From positions 37,947,375-38,011,374 of the forward strand of contig CAIIXF020000005.1 of NCBI GenBank assembly GCA_903813345.2: a stretch of DNA of 64,000 nucleotides. The letters are read 5' to 3'. Origin of the DNA: Owenia fusiformis (taxonomy: Eukaryota > Annelida > Polychaeta > Sabellida > Oweniidae). The notes under the pieces are model-generated. The model had not been told where the DNA came from and made no database searches. It worked only from the letters and a program-made list of their open reading frames with translations. This document shows, one piece after another, positions 22,113 to 35,056 of the stretch (position 1 is its first letter; each line of letters begins with the position of its first letter). The translations under genes were made by a program, and so were the position numbers.

Positions 22113-23225
22113 ATGGGAATAAATGATTGAAACTAAGCAGAATGAAAACCCATGCTGGGTGGCTGATTTATTAAAGATTTCTTTGGGTAACCTTTTTTGG
22201 CTCTCGCACGCAGCAGTTTAGGTCTGAAAATTGCTTTGTTATGTTTCTTAACTATGATACATATTTCTCGAGTGTCAGAAGACCATAAGTCAAAAAGATA
22301 AATCGACATTAAAAGCTAAATGGTGACATTAAAATTTTATGATTTAGGCCTGCAGAATCAACTGGCGATCACGAATATTTCAAAGTGTTGTCGTCGTGTT
22401 TGTTCTTTTCTTCCGTCTTCCGGGCGGTCATGTTTGCAAAATGGCAGATATATTTATTTTCAAAAGTCAGCTTTTTAACTTTGTCGAACTCCACAAGTTT
22501 TCCACTTATTTGCTTAAAATGTACTGATACATTGATGCGACAAATATTGAAAAAACAGAGGTGGAAGGGATTGAAAATCAGGACAACATTTTAGAAAAAA
22601 ACATGTGGGTGGGTTGTTTGCATCTTCCCTGTTTCAAAGTCGAAATTATTGTATCATCTCTATGAGTGCTTTTCCTGGAGATAATGTATTGGCCTAACAT
22701 ATGCACCTGTTTAAATCCTCAGAAAATAGCAGAAATCCAATATATGACTGTCCGAAATCTGTTGCGATACGTTCCCTCCTCCTTTATTCTCGCTCACGTT
22801 CAATATACCAAAACGCGATAACCTTTTCTTGAGTTCAGGTTAGTTACCTCCCGTTTAAAGAGCTCTCATGTATGGTACAACTTCGTCTACATCCGGGTTC
22901 TTTCCCATTGGATTACACAGGGGTGCTATTTTCAATGCCAAACTGCTATTCTATTAAACATTAATGTTGGGTTTCATTTGCACAAACGATAAGTATGTAT
23001 GTAATTAAGATATAACAAGGCTTTTTGAACTTTCATACATTTATGCTTGAGGGCTGATGGAAGATCAGAAGCTGAGAAACGTTCGGAGTAATCGACTCGT
23101 TCGGCGGGCTAATGAAAATCTGTCCCTTCAAAAAGCGATGTATCATCGGAGATATTTATGTAAATTACCACCTGAACTCTTATCCCGAATAGAAATATTG
23201 GTTTAAATTAGAATCATATAGCATA
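22113..23225. other. gene-free stretch
   Basis: No exon, RNA gene or repeat with a clear partner in the window was recognised. The short open frame at 22385-22594 shows no resemblance to a family. Confidence 0.35.
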
Positions 23226-23769
23226 CACTGTTGCTCATAAATATGGAATATTAGATTTGCCAGATCAGAATTCAAGTTTTGGACTAAGACAACATTTAAC
23301 TAAAGTCAATTGAGCAATTTAATTTTTTAGGCAAATCATGAACACATATTTAATCCACAAATCAACATTTTTAGGGAAAAATATTTCCATTTTAGTTTAG
23401 GAATTTGCTGTCGGAGTAACCTAAATTGCATTTTCAAAACACCCCGATCCAATATCCCGATGTAAAGCAAACCAAATTAGCTAAACCGATCAGGTCATGA
23501 AGATGAATTCGAGTCCTTTATCCCATAACAGCATGTCCTCCTCGTGCTGCAATCAGAGCATCCATCCCACGGGTCCAGTTGTCAATGAGATGTCTGACCT
23601 GTCTACGCGAAATATATGAACAGATCTACCTGCATGAGCTACTTTAAATAACAATCAGTTTTATATGAAAATATGAGGAGGGAATCAGGAGACAATAACA
23701 TTATCATTTGTAAGAATTATACCAAACAATAAATATCTATAAACTATTCCATATTTATGAGCAACAGCA
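23226..23769 (-). mobile_element. Tc1-type element, internally deleted, with transposase C-terminus
   Basis: Inverted ends CACTGTTGCTCATAAATATGG (left) and the complement ending GAGCAACAGCA (right), with TA at both borders. The minus strand near 23500-23610 encodes RRQVRHLIDNWTRGMDALIA and ARGGHAVMG before a stop, the typical end of a Tc1 transposase. The DDE core is deleted. Related sequence with part of the core is at 59540-60085. Confidence 0.75.
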
Positions 23770-23863
23770 TATGTTCACTGATCGCATCATCTTTATATGA
23801 TTTAGACGTATTTGCCCCATTCAAGTTCCACTGCGCAATTCTAAGATTTGGCATGTTTAGTCT

Positions 23864-25660
23864 GGGAGCAAAAGTCCAAATAAGAGGTTCTGTGTCCTTT
23901 TAAGAGGCGAGCTATGCGACACATATTTTTATGAACTATACGTGATACTTACCAAGAAAAATGATGTTGGCAATTCTGGATCCGCGACGGCGTTGCTATG
24001 GTAACCAAGTGAATAAGCCATGCCCACTTTTAGGGGCTCTTTTCAGTGTTTGGCCCCTATCTCCTTCATTATTGCTCAGATTTCGATGAAATTCACAACA
24101 AATGGAAGGTAATTGATAATGCAATCAAAATATATTAAGGTGGCAATTCTGAATCCGCAGCAGCGTCACTATGGTAACAAAGTAAATATGCCACACCCAT
24201 TTTTAGGGGCTCCTTTCAGTGTTTTGCCCATATCTTCGTCATTATTGCTCAGCTTTAGATGAAATTTGCACCAAATGAAAGGTAATAGATAAAGCAATCA
24301 TATATTTAATAAAATATGCAATTAGGGTAATTTGCATCTTAATTATGACGTCATAACTGTTTGTTCTTGCATATTTTATCTTAATCAGGATGTATAACTC
24401 TGTGAAATTACTGTATTTAAAATGGTAAGTAATGCTTTCATCTAGTTTATTTCTTTTAGTTGAGTTTATAAGTTTATTTCATTCATACATGTATGGTCAT
24501 AGTAAAATTGAATAAATGTAATGAAATATGTTCAATTCAAAAAAAATGTTCAATTCACACTGTTGCTATGGTAACATCATGTAGCAAAACTGTCTGCTGT
24601 AAACAAGAATTCTTTAGGAAATGTTACATTTTGACCAGTTGACTGACATGTATTCTTTTCAAAATGTAATGACAAAATAATCTTATAACTATAGAAAATT
24701 ATTTGATTTGGATTGTGTTATGTTATTATGTCATAAGGGCAATTATTAATCAGGGATGCAGCCAGCTTTCAGTCGGGGGGGGGGGGGGCGATCGTGGCAT
24801 AAGCAACCCAAAAACGTTTTTAAGATGAATTTTACAAAAATTGATGCAACTTCCTTCAAAATTGAGCTAGAAGCTTCAAGTCAAAAGCATTTTAACCCAA
24901 TAATGACAACAGATTGAATGCATTAGTATTTCTTAAATCATTTTTATGTTTTTCTAACCTGGGTAACATAACTAAGAAAAAAATTGTTTTTGTTCTTGAG
25001 GCATCCCAAATACGGGATATAGACACAAGTGCCCATGATAACATTTTGGGTTAAGAGGTTATGATTTCGTGGTTGTAAAACCAATTTATAATATCATAAC
25101 TTTAACAAACATGTAATTTGACACTGTCATTAACTAAAACGTAGTCTGTTTGTTATAATTCAATACTAAATAGGCCCCAGTGACATTCAAAAGCACGGCA
25201 GTGATCCGAAAAAGCATCCCAGTGCCCCAGAGTGGCCCCCAAAAGCATTCTAGTGGCCCCTGTGCCCCCCCCCAAGCATACTTGCGGCTCCTATGACTCC
25301 CAAAATCACCCTAGTGTCCCCCAGATGCCCCAAAAAGCATCCCAATAGCCCCCAGATGCCCCCCAAAAGCATTATAGTGGCCCCATGTGGTCCTCAAAAG
25401 CATCCTAGTTGTCCCAAGTGGCCCCCAAAAACAAATTAGTACTGCTATGAGGCCCTCAAAAGTATCCTAGTACCCCTCTGTGACCCATAACATCATCCCA
25501 GTGGCCCCCTGTGGCCCCAAAACGTTGCCCGAAAATAGTCTAGATGAAAACAAAGGATTTATCATTGAACCTTGTTTAGGAGTATATACAATGTTTTATT
25601 GCATTTTTTGATAGTTAGACATGTCCTGGTCAAAAAGCCACAAATATGCAGTTGTGGTAG
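23864..25660 (+). repeat. long dispersed repeat, copy A (inverted partner at 31810-33822)
   Basis: It starts GGGAGCAAAAG and contains two ~165-bp tandem units holding GGCAATTCTGGATCCGC and GCTATGGTAAC (about 23970-24310). It then has a long AT-rich stretch, a poly-G run at 24777-24788, the GGCCCC minisatellite and AGGAGTATATACAATGTTTT near 25580. The partner copy carries all these in reverse order and strand. No protein is recognised; the nature of the element is unknown. Confidence 0.75.
25160..25540 (+). repeat. GTGGCCCCCAAAAGCATCCTA minisatellite, array 1
   Basis: About ten to twelve degenerate units of 25-40 bp with the core AAAAGCATCCTAGTGGCCCC. The same core, on the same strand, occurs at 31920-32740 although the flanking repeat is inverted; see the finding on this. 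Confidence 0.8.
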
Positions 25661-26164
25661 GTTGAGTGTTTTTTTCTATTGTCTTTTTAAAATTATGTAA
25701 TATTTCTGAAAGGGGGCGTGGCACATTTGGTAGTATTCATCTATTTAAATGGAGTTAAATATCCCTTATCAGTTATTTTTGTTTAATTTATGACTTGCAA
25801 TAAACATATCTACCTGTGAATATTCTCTCTCTGAAAAAATACAGTAATTATGCAAATTAAGTCATTAAATCAACACTACCGGAAAAATGTAAACAATGTA
25901 GAACAGAGATTTGGTATCATTGTAAATCTAAGAATATAAATGTGTTACAAGTGGAGTTAATTTCACTTGAATAACATAACCCTAAATTAGAGTAGAATAA
26001 ATACGATCTAGTATTTCAATTATGAGTATAGGGGTAAAAGAAGTGTATAACAACTGTGTTTTTATGCATATTAATTAGCTTACTAATTAACATATAAATT
26101 TTAATTCCTTTTTTTACATTAACTCAATTTGATTATTTGTGCAATATAATACACTATGATATCA

Positions 26165-26351
26165 GTCTTAGCTTGTATTCGCAAATGCAACTAACGCCAT
26201 CGGCTACCGGATTAACAACTATTTTATGGGAAACTCATTTAAATATGAATAGTACCTGCCACAATTCCATTCATATTTAAATGAATTGGTCATAAAATAG
26301 TAGGTTAATCCGGTAGTCTCTAGCTGTTAGTTGCATTTGCGAATGTAAGCT
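26165..26351. repeat. palindromic foldback element
   Basis: The arms, of about 80 bp, carry TTCGCAAATGCAACTAAC and CTACCGGATTAAC on the left, and the reverse complement on the right. The spacer is about 20 bp around CCTGCCACAATTCC. No coding content. Confidence 0.8.
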
Positions 26352-26519
26352 TACATTTTACTCTTACTTCAAAAGGTAGTATTATTAATCTATTGTCACC
26401 TGATATCATTGAACCTAAACATATACAAGTATTTCATAACTTCAAAATATTTCCAAAAACAATAACCTTTAACATGTAATAGTAGATACAGTTGAAATTA
26501 CACAACTTTGTTTATAAAA

Positions 26520-27420
26520 TCTTATATTCTACTTTATTCAACTAAAATTATTTAATGTTCCTTCATTTCTTTTTTTTAATTGTAATATGTAATCCAGTTC
26601 ATTCTGATATGACACTAATCTTATTTTATTTAAGATTTAAATTTTAAAAATAAACTTCATTATAGAATATTGATTCCAAAAGATACCCCGTTCTGTTATT
26701 GTGAATTCGTATCTTTTCAGAAAAAACTATTATTCATAAATGGCCAATTAGTATTACTGTAATATTCTGAAGGAATAATTTTGCTCCTAGACACCCTGCT
26801 CTTGTTATAGATACGAACAGGACTAATACGCTACATATGAACACCGTAAATGGTTGAATTCTATCTATTCATTAACGATAACCTGTGTGGCATTTTAATG
26901 TTTAATGTTGCAGGATTATCTTTTAATGTAAAGTTGGCATTAATTTTTGTCACTAGTTTGTCCATATGAGGTAAAACTCATTGATCATAAAAGAGTATAC
27001 CGTTTCTACTTTTCTCATTTATTAAATTGTAATGTAATCCATTTCATTCTGACACTAATCCTATTTTATTTAAGATTTAAATTCTAAAAATACACTTCAT
27101 TATAAAATATTGATTCTAAAAGATACATAGTTGCTTCATTGAGAATGAGTAACTTTTCAGAAAAAAAACTATTATCAAGAATCGAATTAAATGGGCAACT
27201 ACTATGTTTAGATATTAAGATGAAACGATTTTGCTCCTAGACATTCCGCCCTTGTTTTAGATTTGAATGGGACTACTATGCTACATAGGTCTACATGAAC
27301 ACAGTAAATGGTTAAATCCATTCTGATACTCATCACATATTTCTGCCTTCAACGGGCTAAATCTTACCTAATTTAATTTATGAACTTTTGAGGATTTTGA
27401 CAGGGGGTTCGCACGTATCA
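26520..27420 (-). repeat. inverted copy of blocks from the 15.3-18.2 kb composite insertion
   Basis: Two related blocks (26580-26880 and 27000-27300) contain CTTATTTTATTTAAGATTTA and TTTTCAGAAAAAA in the orientation opposite to 17320-17940. The right end contains CCATTCTGATACTCATCACA and GGGGGTTCGCACG, the reverse of the left end of the 15289 element. Confidence 0.7.
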
Positions 27421-27510
27421 CCACGTGCCCATATATGGGACAGAATATCGGTGTTGCACTCTGGGAGCCAATCCTCCTTGACCATTTAGCGCATACTGTT
27501 GTTGTTATTA

Positions 27511-29468
27511 GACTCCAGATGTCAATCTGGAGTCTATTGTTTTTGCCAGTATTCTTCTTCTTCTTCTTATTATTTTTCTTTAAGAGTTTTTTCAATAACT
27601 ATAAGGTATCCAGTAAAGACCATTATACAGTTTATTTAGGTTCAGTATCTAGTTGGTGGGAAATTGGGTCAAATTTTTATCTAGGTCAAAGGTCAAGAAC
27701 TAGGTCAAATCCAGTACTTTGTCACTTTTTTCGATTTTCTCGGTCGTCCTTCAATATTTTTGATCCGGGTTTTTTTCATCGTGTTACTCATAAAAAAGTA
27801 GGAAATCTAGGGTCGATTTAGTTTTTTGATATCTCAAACCGATTTCGAGATATCAGTGTCCGAAAACGAGGTCCAAAAAAAAGTTCTCCGAATCCAATAT
27901 CGAGGATATCAGTCTTATAGAAAATTTTCTCAGGATTCCGAATCTGAAAACCGAATTGAAATCCGACTTCCGGTTCAGGAGTTATGACGTTTTGAAAGTT
28001 CGAGAAAAATCGATCTGATGGTACCCTTATAGAATGTCAAGAAAAGTAAAAAAAAATTGTTATTCTTCTACCCACGTTTTCTCCTTAACTAGAAGACATT
28101 GAGTCAAGTCCTGTATATGGTCAATTTAAGTCCAGTATCTAGTTTCTTGGAAATTGGGTCAATTTTTTATCTAGGTCAAAGGTCAAGAACTAGGTCAAAT
28201 CTTACATTTTCAACATTCTATCAATTATCTTCGTCGTTATTTATCGAAACGTCTTCGTCTTTTTTTCATCACGTAGCTTAGAAAAAGCCCTTTCATAAGT
28301 GCCACTGTTCTTTTTTAATTACTCTTACCGATTTTGAAATATGGCGTCCAGAAAGTAGGTCAAAACATAAGTTCTCCAAATTCAGGGTATGAGTTATGAA
28401 TTAGGGGTAGAATTTTGTCAGGAATCTGAATCTGCAAACCAAATTTCGATCCGACTACCTGTTCGGAAGTAATGGCATTTTGAAAGCTCAAAAATCGCTA
28501 AATTTGGTGCCCATGTTAAGTCAATGGGAAAAAAGATTTTTTTGAAGTGAAGAATACGAAATGTAGACTGAGTTCAGCTTCGTATAATCAAAGCCTTTAA
28601 AAGAAGGGGACCTCAAAAGCCACATAGCTTCAAAATTTGGACACCAAAATGCCTAGGTCAAAATCTAGGTCAAATTCAAAGTTTTTTCTTATTTTTGCGA
28701 TTCTGACACTACACTTTAATTTTATTCTTCGAAATTGTGTATACATGTAGCCAAGAGTATGCTATTAGCGTTAGCCTTTTGCCGTCAGAAAGTATTTTGA
28801 ACCACTTTTGAGCTATGGTGTCCGAAAAGTAGGTCAAAATAAAAAGTTCTCCAAATTTAACGTTTGAGTTATGAATTAAGAATAGAATTTTCTCAGAAAT
28901 CCGAATCTGCAAACCAAATTTCGATCCGACTTCCGGTTCCGAAGATATGGCGTGTCCAAAAATTAGGTCAAAATAAAAATTCGCCAAATTTAACGTATGA
29001 GTTATGAAATAGGGGTAGAATTTTGTCAGGAATCTGAATCTTTAAATCAAATTTCGATCTGACTTCCGGTTCGGAAGTTATGGCGTTTTGAAATTTCGGA
29101 AAATTGATCTGATGGTATCCTGATAGAAAGTCAAGAGTAGAGAAGAAAATATTGAAAAATTCATCCATCCATCCTTCCTATCTGATCCTATCCTTCCTAT
29201 CTATCCTTCCTTCGTATCCTTTCCTTCCTATCCTTCCTATCCTCTCCTATCATATCGTTTCTTCCTATTCTGTTCTATCCTATCCTTCTTTCTTATTCTA
29301 TCCTATCGTTCCTTCCCATTCTATCCTATCCTACTTTCCTATTTTATCCATCCATCTTATTCTGGATGACTCAGCTTATTCTGGATGACTCGGCTTATTT
29401 TAGATGACTGGGCTTAAAAAAGTCTAGATCTGGAGTCTGAAATTGAACTTCGTTCAATTTCCAAAGTC
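27511..29468. mobile_element. interspersed repeat with AGACTCCAGAT termini, copy 2
   Basis: Same hairpin start (AGACTCCAGATGTCAATCTG) and same end (TCTGGAGTCTGAAATTGAAC) as copy 1 at 4773-5990, but about 740 bp longer. Inside, a ~110-bp module with GAGTTATGAATTAGGGGTAG and TTTCGATCCGACTTCCGGTT recurs at about 28370, 28850 and 28980. A TCCTATCC-type low-complexity tract fills 29160-29350. No protein recognised. Confidence 0.72.
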
Positions 29469-29484
29469 TAGTTATTATTATTAT

Positions 29485-29771
29485 TATATCTTGGTTACCG
29501 CCATATTTGGCGAGCAATACCTCATTGGTATATTCCGTATTTTACGTATTTTACACTCGAAGATAGAGCCAGAAACCCCTCCTTGGAGGAGCCCTGTTTT
29601 CTTTTATGTGCACAGGTACACAGACATACAGGTACACACCACAGCCACTCAGTCAAACACCCAGAATTACATAACGCACAAACAAACTTGTCTGAACCGG
29701 GAATCGAACCCGGGGCCAAGCGATATTGGTAACCTTGACTCTCTCTGCCACTGAGCCATAGCGGGTGGACT
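29485..29771 (-). mobile_element. tRNA-derived SINE, copy 1
   Basis: On the minus strand the head starts at 29771 with an A box (TGGCTCAGTGGCA) and a B box (GGGTTCGATTCCCGG at about 29697-29712). A body with CCTCCAAGGAGGGGTTTCTG and ATACGGAATATACCAATGAG follows, and it ends in a (TAA)n-like tail near 29485. Relatives lie at 36575-36885 and 60925-61030 on the plus strand. Confidence 0.8.
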
Positions 29772-29878
29772 GTTAGGATTCATGCATTCAGTTTCTAGTG
29801 CCTTCATTTTTCTGCTACATGCAAGTAGAACAATACACCTGATAGATGCCATATCCCACAAACTCCCCCCCCACTTAT

Positions 29879-30130
29879 CATCCTCCTAAGCAGATGTACA
29901 GAATGCGTACCTCCTTCTTCCCCCTGCAATAACCAATTTGGGAGCGCCCGATTAAACTGAATCTCATTATCTATTTATGCGCAATGAGTTATACATGATT
30001 TATGTTGCAGTGTTGCGACAGCCAATCAGACTACGAGTTCTTGATCGGGGAAATGCTAACTGCTTATCGCAGGGGTTAAAAAGCAAGAATATATTCTGGA
30101 TTTTGAAGCCCTTTGATCCGAGGATGCCAC
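29879..30130. mobile_element. MITE with CAGAATnCGTACCTCCTTCTT ends, copy 1
   Basis: The left edge reads GTACCTCCTTCTTCCCCCTG and the right edge CGCAGGGGTTAAAAAG then TTCTGGATTTTGAAGCCC. The middle has CTGAATCTCATTATC and AGTGTTGCGACAGCCAATCA. The copy at 62281-62535 has the same ends with the middle inverted. Confidence 0.7.
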
Positions 30131-31809
30131 TTATAGAATCTTTATTAGTTAAGCTAGCATGTTGAAACTCTCCCCAAATATACTTCATTCAATTATCTAC
30201 TTTTACTATATGGTGTAATAACTTTTACATCTATGATGATTTAAGATTGTGTAATTTTATTCTCAAGACAACACGTTTTATTTATTTTAATTTTTTTTAT
30301 TTATTTCCTAAATTCCAAATAATACAAATACAATCACAACAGTCGAAGACACCCAAAGGGGCATATGATGCCTTTTATACTAAACAAAAAATATTGACAA
30401 GTAGCAAAACTCATACAAGTAATCAGTGCTCATTAGAATCAACACTAAATCTTTCACATTTGGTTGGCCCAATCCTCCATCCTCCTCTATCCACGCTATA
30501 AAAGTGAATTTTTTACTCCAGAGATTTTTCTCCAGAAAAGTTAGACCTTGATTAAAGGCAGAATCAGATCTATGGGGGTGACAAAATTACAAGCAACATG
30601 TATTATTGACCTACCAATCCATTCCTTACAATCTCAAATACTATCTCCCAAAAGATTCACAATATGTTATAAATCAGTAAAGTTACAGATTCAATATGAA
30701 AAATGGGTGAAAAATGTTTAAATTCTCCCAAATAATAAGAATGGTCACCATTCCTATAGAAAAATAATACATTATTGTAAAAATCTTTAGTTTTCCTAAA
30801 ATAATGTGTACACATTTGGTTTTTTTTAGAAAAAAAACCATGAAAAGGAATGACATAAGCCAGAAATATTCTAAAATTGAAACAATTTTTTTGCTAGGCT
30901 GCTCACTAGATCTGATTCTTTCTTTAAGTATAGCTGTTAATTGTTGAGCAAATGTAATTTTAAATTCTTTTTGAAGGTAGAAAGAGTATAAAAATGAGTA
31001 ATTTTATGAGGTAAAGTGTTCCACAGGTCTGACCCTGTCTTCCTTATAGAGTATTTTCCTATGTTTTGTTCTGAACGTACTAGATCTAAGATTGTATACT
31101 TGTCTGGTTTGAATGTGGTAGAATTAGTGATTCTGAGTTTATATAATAAGGTTTTGTCTCTTGGAGCTGATGATTACACCATAATAAATTAATTACCCTA
31201 CATATAATTCTGCATATCTCTACCTCCAGCTACTGAGAATTTGAAGATTCTACCTGATGCCTTTAAAACGTTTTAGAGAAAACCTTAACTGTGAAGGCCT
31301 TTTGTACACCCCCTCCCCCTAAGAGCCTCTAGGGTCAATTGCTAATGAGATGATTAGTTAATAAATCCATATTTTGCATACAAGATTTTAACTGTTTATA
31401 TTACATTTTAGCAATATTTAAAGCTTAAGACTGCTTTGCTATATTGATGAAGTATTTTGCTGGCATCAGCACATTATATTTCGAATAAAGTTGACATCTT
31501 AGTTAAAAGAGTAACCTTGTTCTTTAAAACATTAATTTTTGACCATTCAAGTCCAAATTTATGGTTGCAAATTGATTAGATATGTAAAATCAATTGAAAT
31601 GAGAAAAATAACTATTACCATTGACTCAGCACTTATCACAGCATTAATTTTTATCTGTTTCAAGGTTCAGTTCAAAGTTAATCATGTAAATGTGAAATGA
31701 AATCACTAAAACCATGTAAAAGCAAGTATATAAGTTCTTAAAACTAGATTCTTAAAATCCCTACTTATGGAATATTACAAATTCTGCTGACCTTGCAGAA
31801 AAAATGCTC
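30131..31809. repeat. gene-free stretch with one dispersed repeat (30560-30800)
   Basis: The segment 30560-30800 is the second copy of the repeat at 20460-20720. No exon or RNA gene was recognised in the remainder. Confidence 0.5.
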
Positions 31810-33822
31810 AAGGTAACATTACTGCATATTTGTCAAGTCTTCATCAGAACACATCAGACCAACATATTATGCATTAAAACATTGTATATACTCCAAAACA
31901 ACCCCCTTGGCTTTCTTCTAGATTAAAAGCATCTCAGTGGCCAAAAGTGGCCTCTAAAAGCACTCCAATGGCCCCAAACTCATTCTAGAGGCCCCAAAAG
32001 CTTCCCAGTTGCCCCCCAGTGACCCCCAAAAAGTGACCCCCAGTGGGCCCCAAAAAGCATACTAGTGACGCCCAGTGGCCCAAAAAAGCATCCAAGTGGC
32101 CCCACTATGCCCCCTAAAAGCATCCTAGTGGCCCCTGAAAGCATCCCATTGGCCCCCTGTGGTCCCCAAAAGCATCTCAGTGGCCCCAGGTGGCCTCTAA
32201 AAGCACTTCAATGGGCCCTAAAATCATTCTAGTGGCCCCCAAAAAGCTTCCCATTTGCCGCCCCAGTGGCCCCCAAAAAGCATACTAGTGACACCCAGTG
32301 GCCAAAAAAGCATCCAAGTGGCCCCATTATGCCCCCTAAAAGTATCCTGGTGGCCCCCGAAAGCATCCTTTTGGCCCCCTGTGACCCCAAAAAGCATCTC
32401 AGTGGCCCCAGGTGGCCTCTAAAAGCACTCCAATGGGCCCCTATGGACCCCAAAATCATTTTAGTGGCCCCCAAAAAGCATACTTGTGACACCCAGCGGC
32501 CCAAAAACGCATTCAAGGGCCCCATTATGCCCCCTAAAAGCATCTAAGTGGCCCTTGAAAGCATCCTATTAGCCTCCAGTAGCCCCCAAAACCATCCTAG
32601 TGGCCCCCTGAGGCCGCCAGAAGCATGCAAATGGCTCTTCATGGCCATCAAAAGCAGCCTGGTGGCCCCCTGTGACCCCTAAAAGCATCCCGGTGGCCCC
32701 CAAGCCCTAAACATATTCCAGTGGACCCCCGTGGTCATGGGGATGGCATATTCACCTGGTTGCCATAGCTAACATAGGCATAGCCAGGGAGTGTAATGAG
32801 TGCACCCCATGTAACCAATCTGTAACCAATAAAAATAGAACCATTAGATAGAAGAGTTTTAAAATGCATTTGACTCGAAGCTTCTAGCTCAGTTTTGAAG
32901 GAAGTTGTATCAATTTTTGTAAAATTAAACAAAATCCCCCCCCCCACTGAGAGCTTGCTGCGCCCCTGATTAACAATTGCCCTTATGACATCAAAATATA
33001 ACACAATCCAAATTAAATAATTTTCTATAGTTATTAGGTTATTTTCTGTCATCAAATTTTAAAAAGAATACATGTCAGTCAGATGGCCAAAATGTAACAT
33101 TTCCTGAAGAATTCTCTTGTTTTCAGCGGATTGTTTTGCTACTTGCTGTTACCATAGCAACAGCGTGAATTGGACACTTTCATTACATTTATTCAATGTT
33201 CATGACCATACATGAATGAATGTAATAAACTAATAAACTCATCTAAAAGAAATAAACTAATTAACTAGTTAAAAGCATTAAAATAATAATTTCGCAGATT
33301 TATACATCATGATTAAAATAAAATACACAAAAACAAACAGTAATGACGTCATAATTAAGATGCAAATAACCTATTTGCATATTTTATGATCTGTTTGATT
33401 GCTTCATCTATTACCTTTCATTTGGTGCAAATTTCATCGAAATCTGAGTAACAATGACGAAGATAAGGGCCAAACACCGAAAAGAGCCCCTAAAAGTGGG
33501 TGTGGCATATTTACTTTGTTACCATAGTAACGCTGCTGCGGATTCAGAATTGCCAACTTAATATATTTTAGTGTGTTATCTATTACCTTCCATTTGGTGT
33601 GAATTTCATCGAAATCTGAGTTATAATGAAGGAGATAAGGGCCAAACACTGAAAAGAGCCCCTAAAAGTGGGTGTGGCTTATTGACTTGGTTACCATAGC
33701 AACGCCGTCGCGGATTCAGAATTGCCAACATCATTTTTCTTGGTAAGTATCACATATAGTTCATAAAAATATATGTCGCTTAGCTCGCCTCTAAAAAGGA
33801 CACGGAATTACCTTTGCTCCCA
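31810..33822 (-). repeat. long dispersed repeat, copy A' (inverted relative to 23864-25660)
   Basis: Read on the minus strand from 33822, it repeats ATGGGAGCAAAGG, the TGTCGCATAGCTCGCCTC-type block, the two tandem GGCAATTCTGAATCCGC units (33690 and 33550) and the stretch with CTAGAAGCTTC. It ends with GGAGTATATACAATGTTTT near 31890. A CCCCCC-rich tract at 32935-32945 corresponds to the poly-G of copy A. Confidence 0.75.
31920..32740 (+). repeat. GTGGCCCCCAAAAGCATCCTA minisatellite, array 2
   Basis: Over twenty degenerate units of the same core as array 1. A higher-order period of about 240 bp is visible: CCCCAGGTGGCCTCTAAAAG recurs at about 32184 and 32407. Open frames across it on both strands are by-products. 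Confidence 0.82.
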
Positions 33823-35056
33823 TACTAGTTCTTGTTTTAAGGTAGATATGACGTGCACGGACCTGGGGACAATTCGGGAAATACGGGCTAATCTCAGCTT
33901 TAAGCGTTAATGTCTGGCTTATTAAAAATTCTAACTATGTGCATTATATATCATTTTGAAGTATTTTTTATTCGCATTTTACTGAAATTATTTTTCCTTG
34001 AAAAGTGTGATGGGATCTACCATATTTTTTAAGTTAATTGTACTCCGACATCGTCAAATACGCTGTAAGGCGTAACATTTCACGCTTACACGGTTCGTTG
34101 AAATCGGGATAACTTTTGAAATACTGATCAGAATTTTACTAAAATTTCACATTTTATTCATTGAAACATGTGTTTTTATGACGTCACAATTGCCTAGCTG
34201 CTAAAGTTCAAATCGTCTTATATGAACGCTTTTAAGATTTTCAAAATTGTGTAAGGTTTTGAAGGCGAAGGAGACAAGCAATAAGTTTACCTTTATTTAA
34301 CCTTCTAATTTAGGTCTGATTTCAAAAAAAAATTAACTGCACAATATTGTCATGGCGAAATTTACAAAATAATAACCGATTTCTTTATTTTTCAAATAAT
34401 AAGAGAATGAGAGTTGCTTTTAGAGACTTGAAAAAATGTAACGCATCGATTTTTTACCACAAATCCAATACACATCAATTTTTACTAACGCCCCGAGTGG
34501 GTTTCCTGACCGTTTTTCAAAAATAAAAAAACCTTTTAGAAATATTGTCCTCGAGATCTTGTTGCTCTGTGAATTTTACCAGGATTGAATAAGAATAGAG
34601 CATCTTATTTTTAGGTTGACTAAACTTGACAAAATGTAACACTTGTCGTTTTTGACGTTATAATGCTGATTGCGCCCTATACTGCCCATTGTATTGTTTT
34701 GGTATTTTGACGCCATAATGTTACTCTAATTGTCCCCAGTTTCGTGCGACGTGTAAGAGTGAATGATAACACTCTTCCGCTACTAAAGCGACCGAATACA
34801 AAAATGCAATGGTACATGTAAGACGGATTATTTGATTTCTAACTGTTTTGTTATCGATTCTTTTCTGCATTTTACATCGGTTTGTTTGGAATTGTACATG
34901 CAGGTATAATGTCTAGGAATCTTGGCAAAATATGCCACCACTTGTTTTTGGCTCATATTTGTCATTTTTTGAAAATGTTCCATCAATTTGCTTGAAATTA
35001 TACCTAATGTACCTCCTTTTAAGGTTACAGTGTACTTACAATCCTGAGTACTAATG
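33823..35056. other. gene-free stretch upstream of the sulfotransferase gene
   Basis: No exon recognised. The segment 34755-34840 (AATGATAACACTCTTCCGCT, then AAAGCGACCGAATAC) is homologous to 60190-60255, upstream of the second sulfotransferase copy, and marks the duplicated 5' flank. Copy 1 is interrupted from about 34841 to 35912 relative to copy 2. Confidence 0.5.

Noticed and set aside
32229-32547. Overlapping frames rich in Pro/Lys (plus) and Gly/Leu (minus)
   Set aside because: They are translations of the GGCCCC-type minisatellite.
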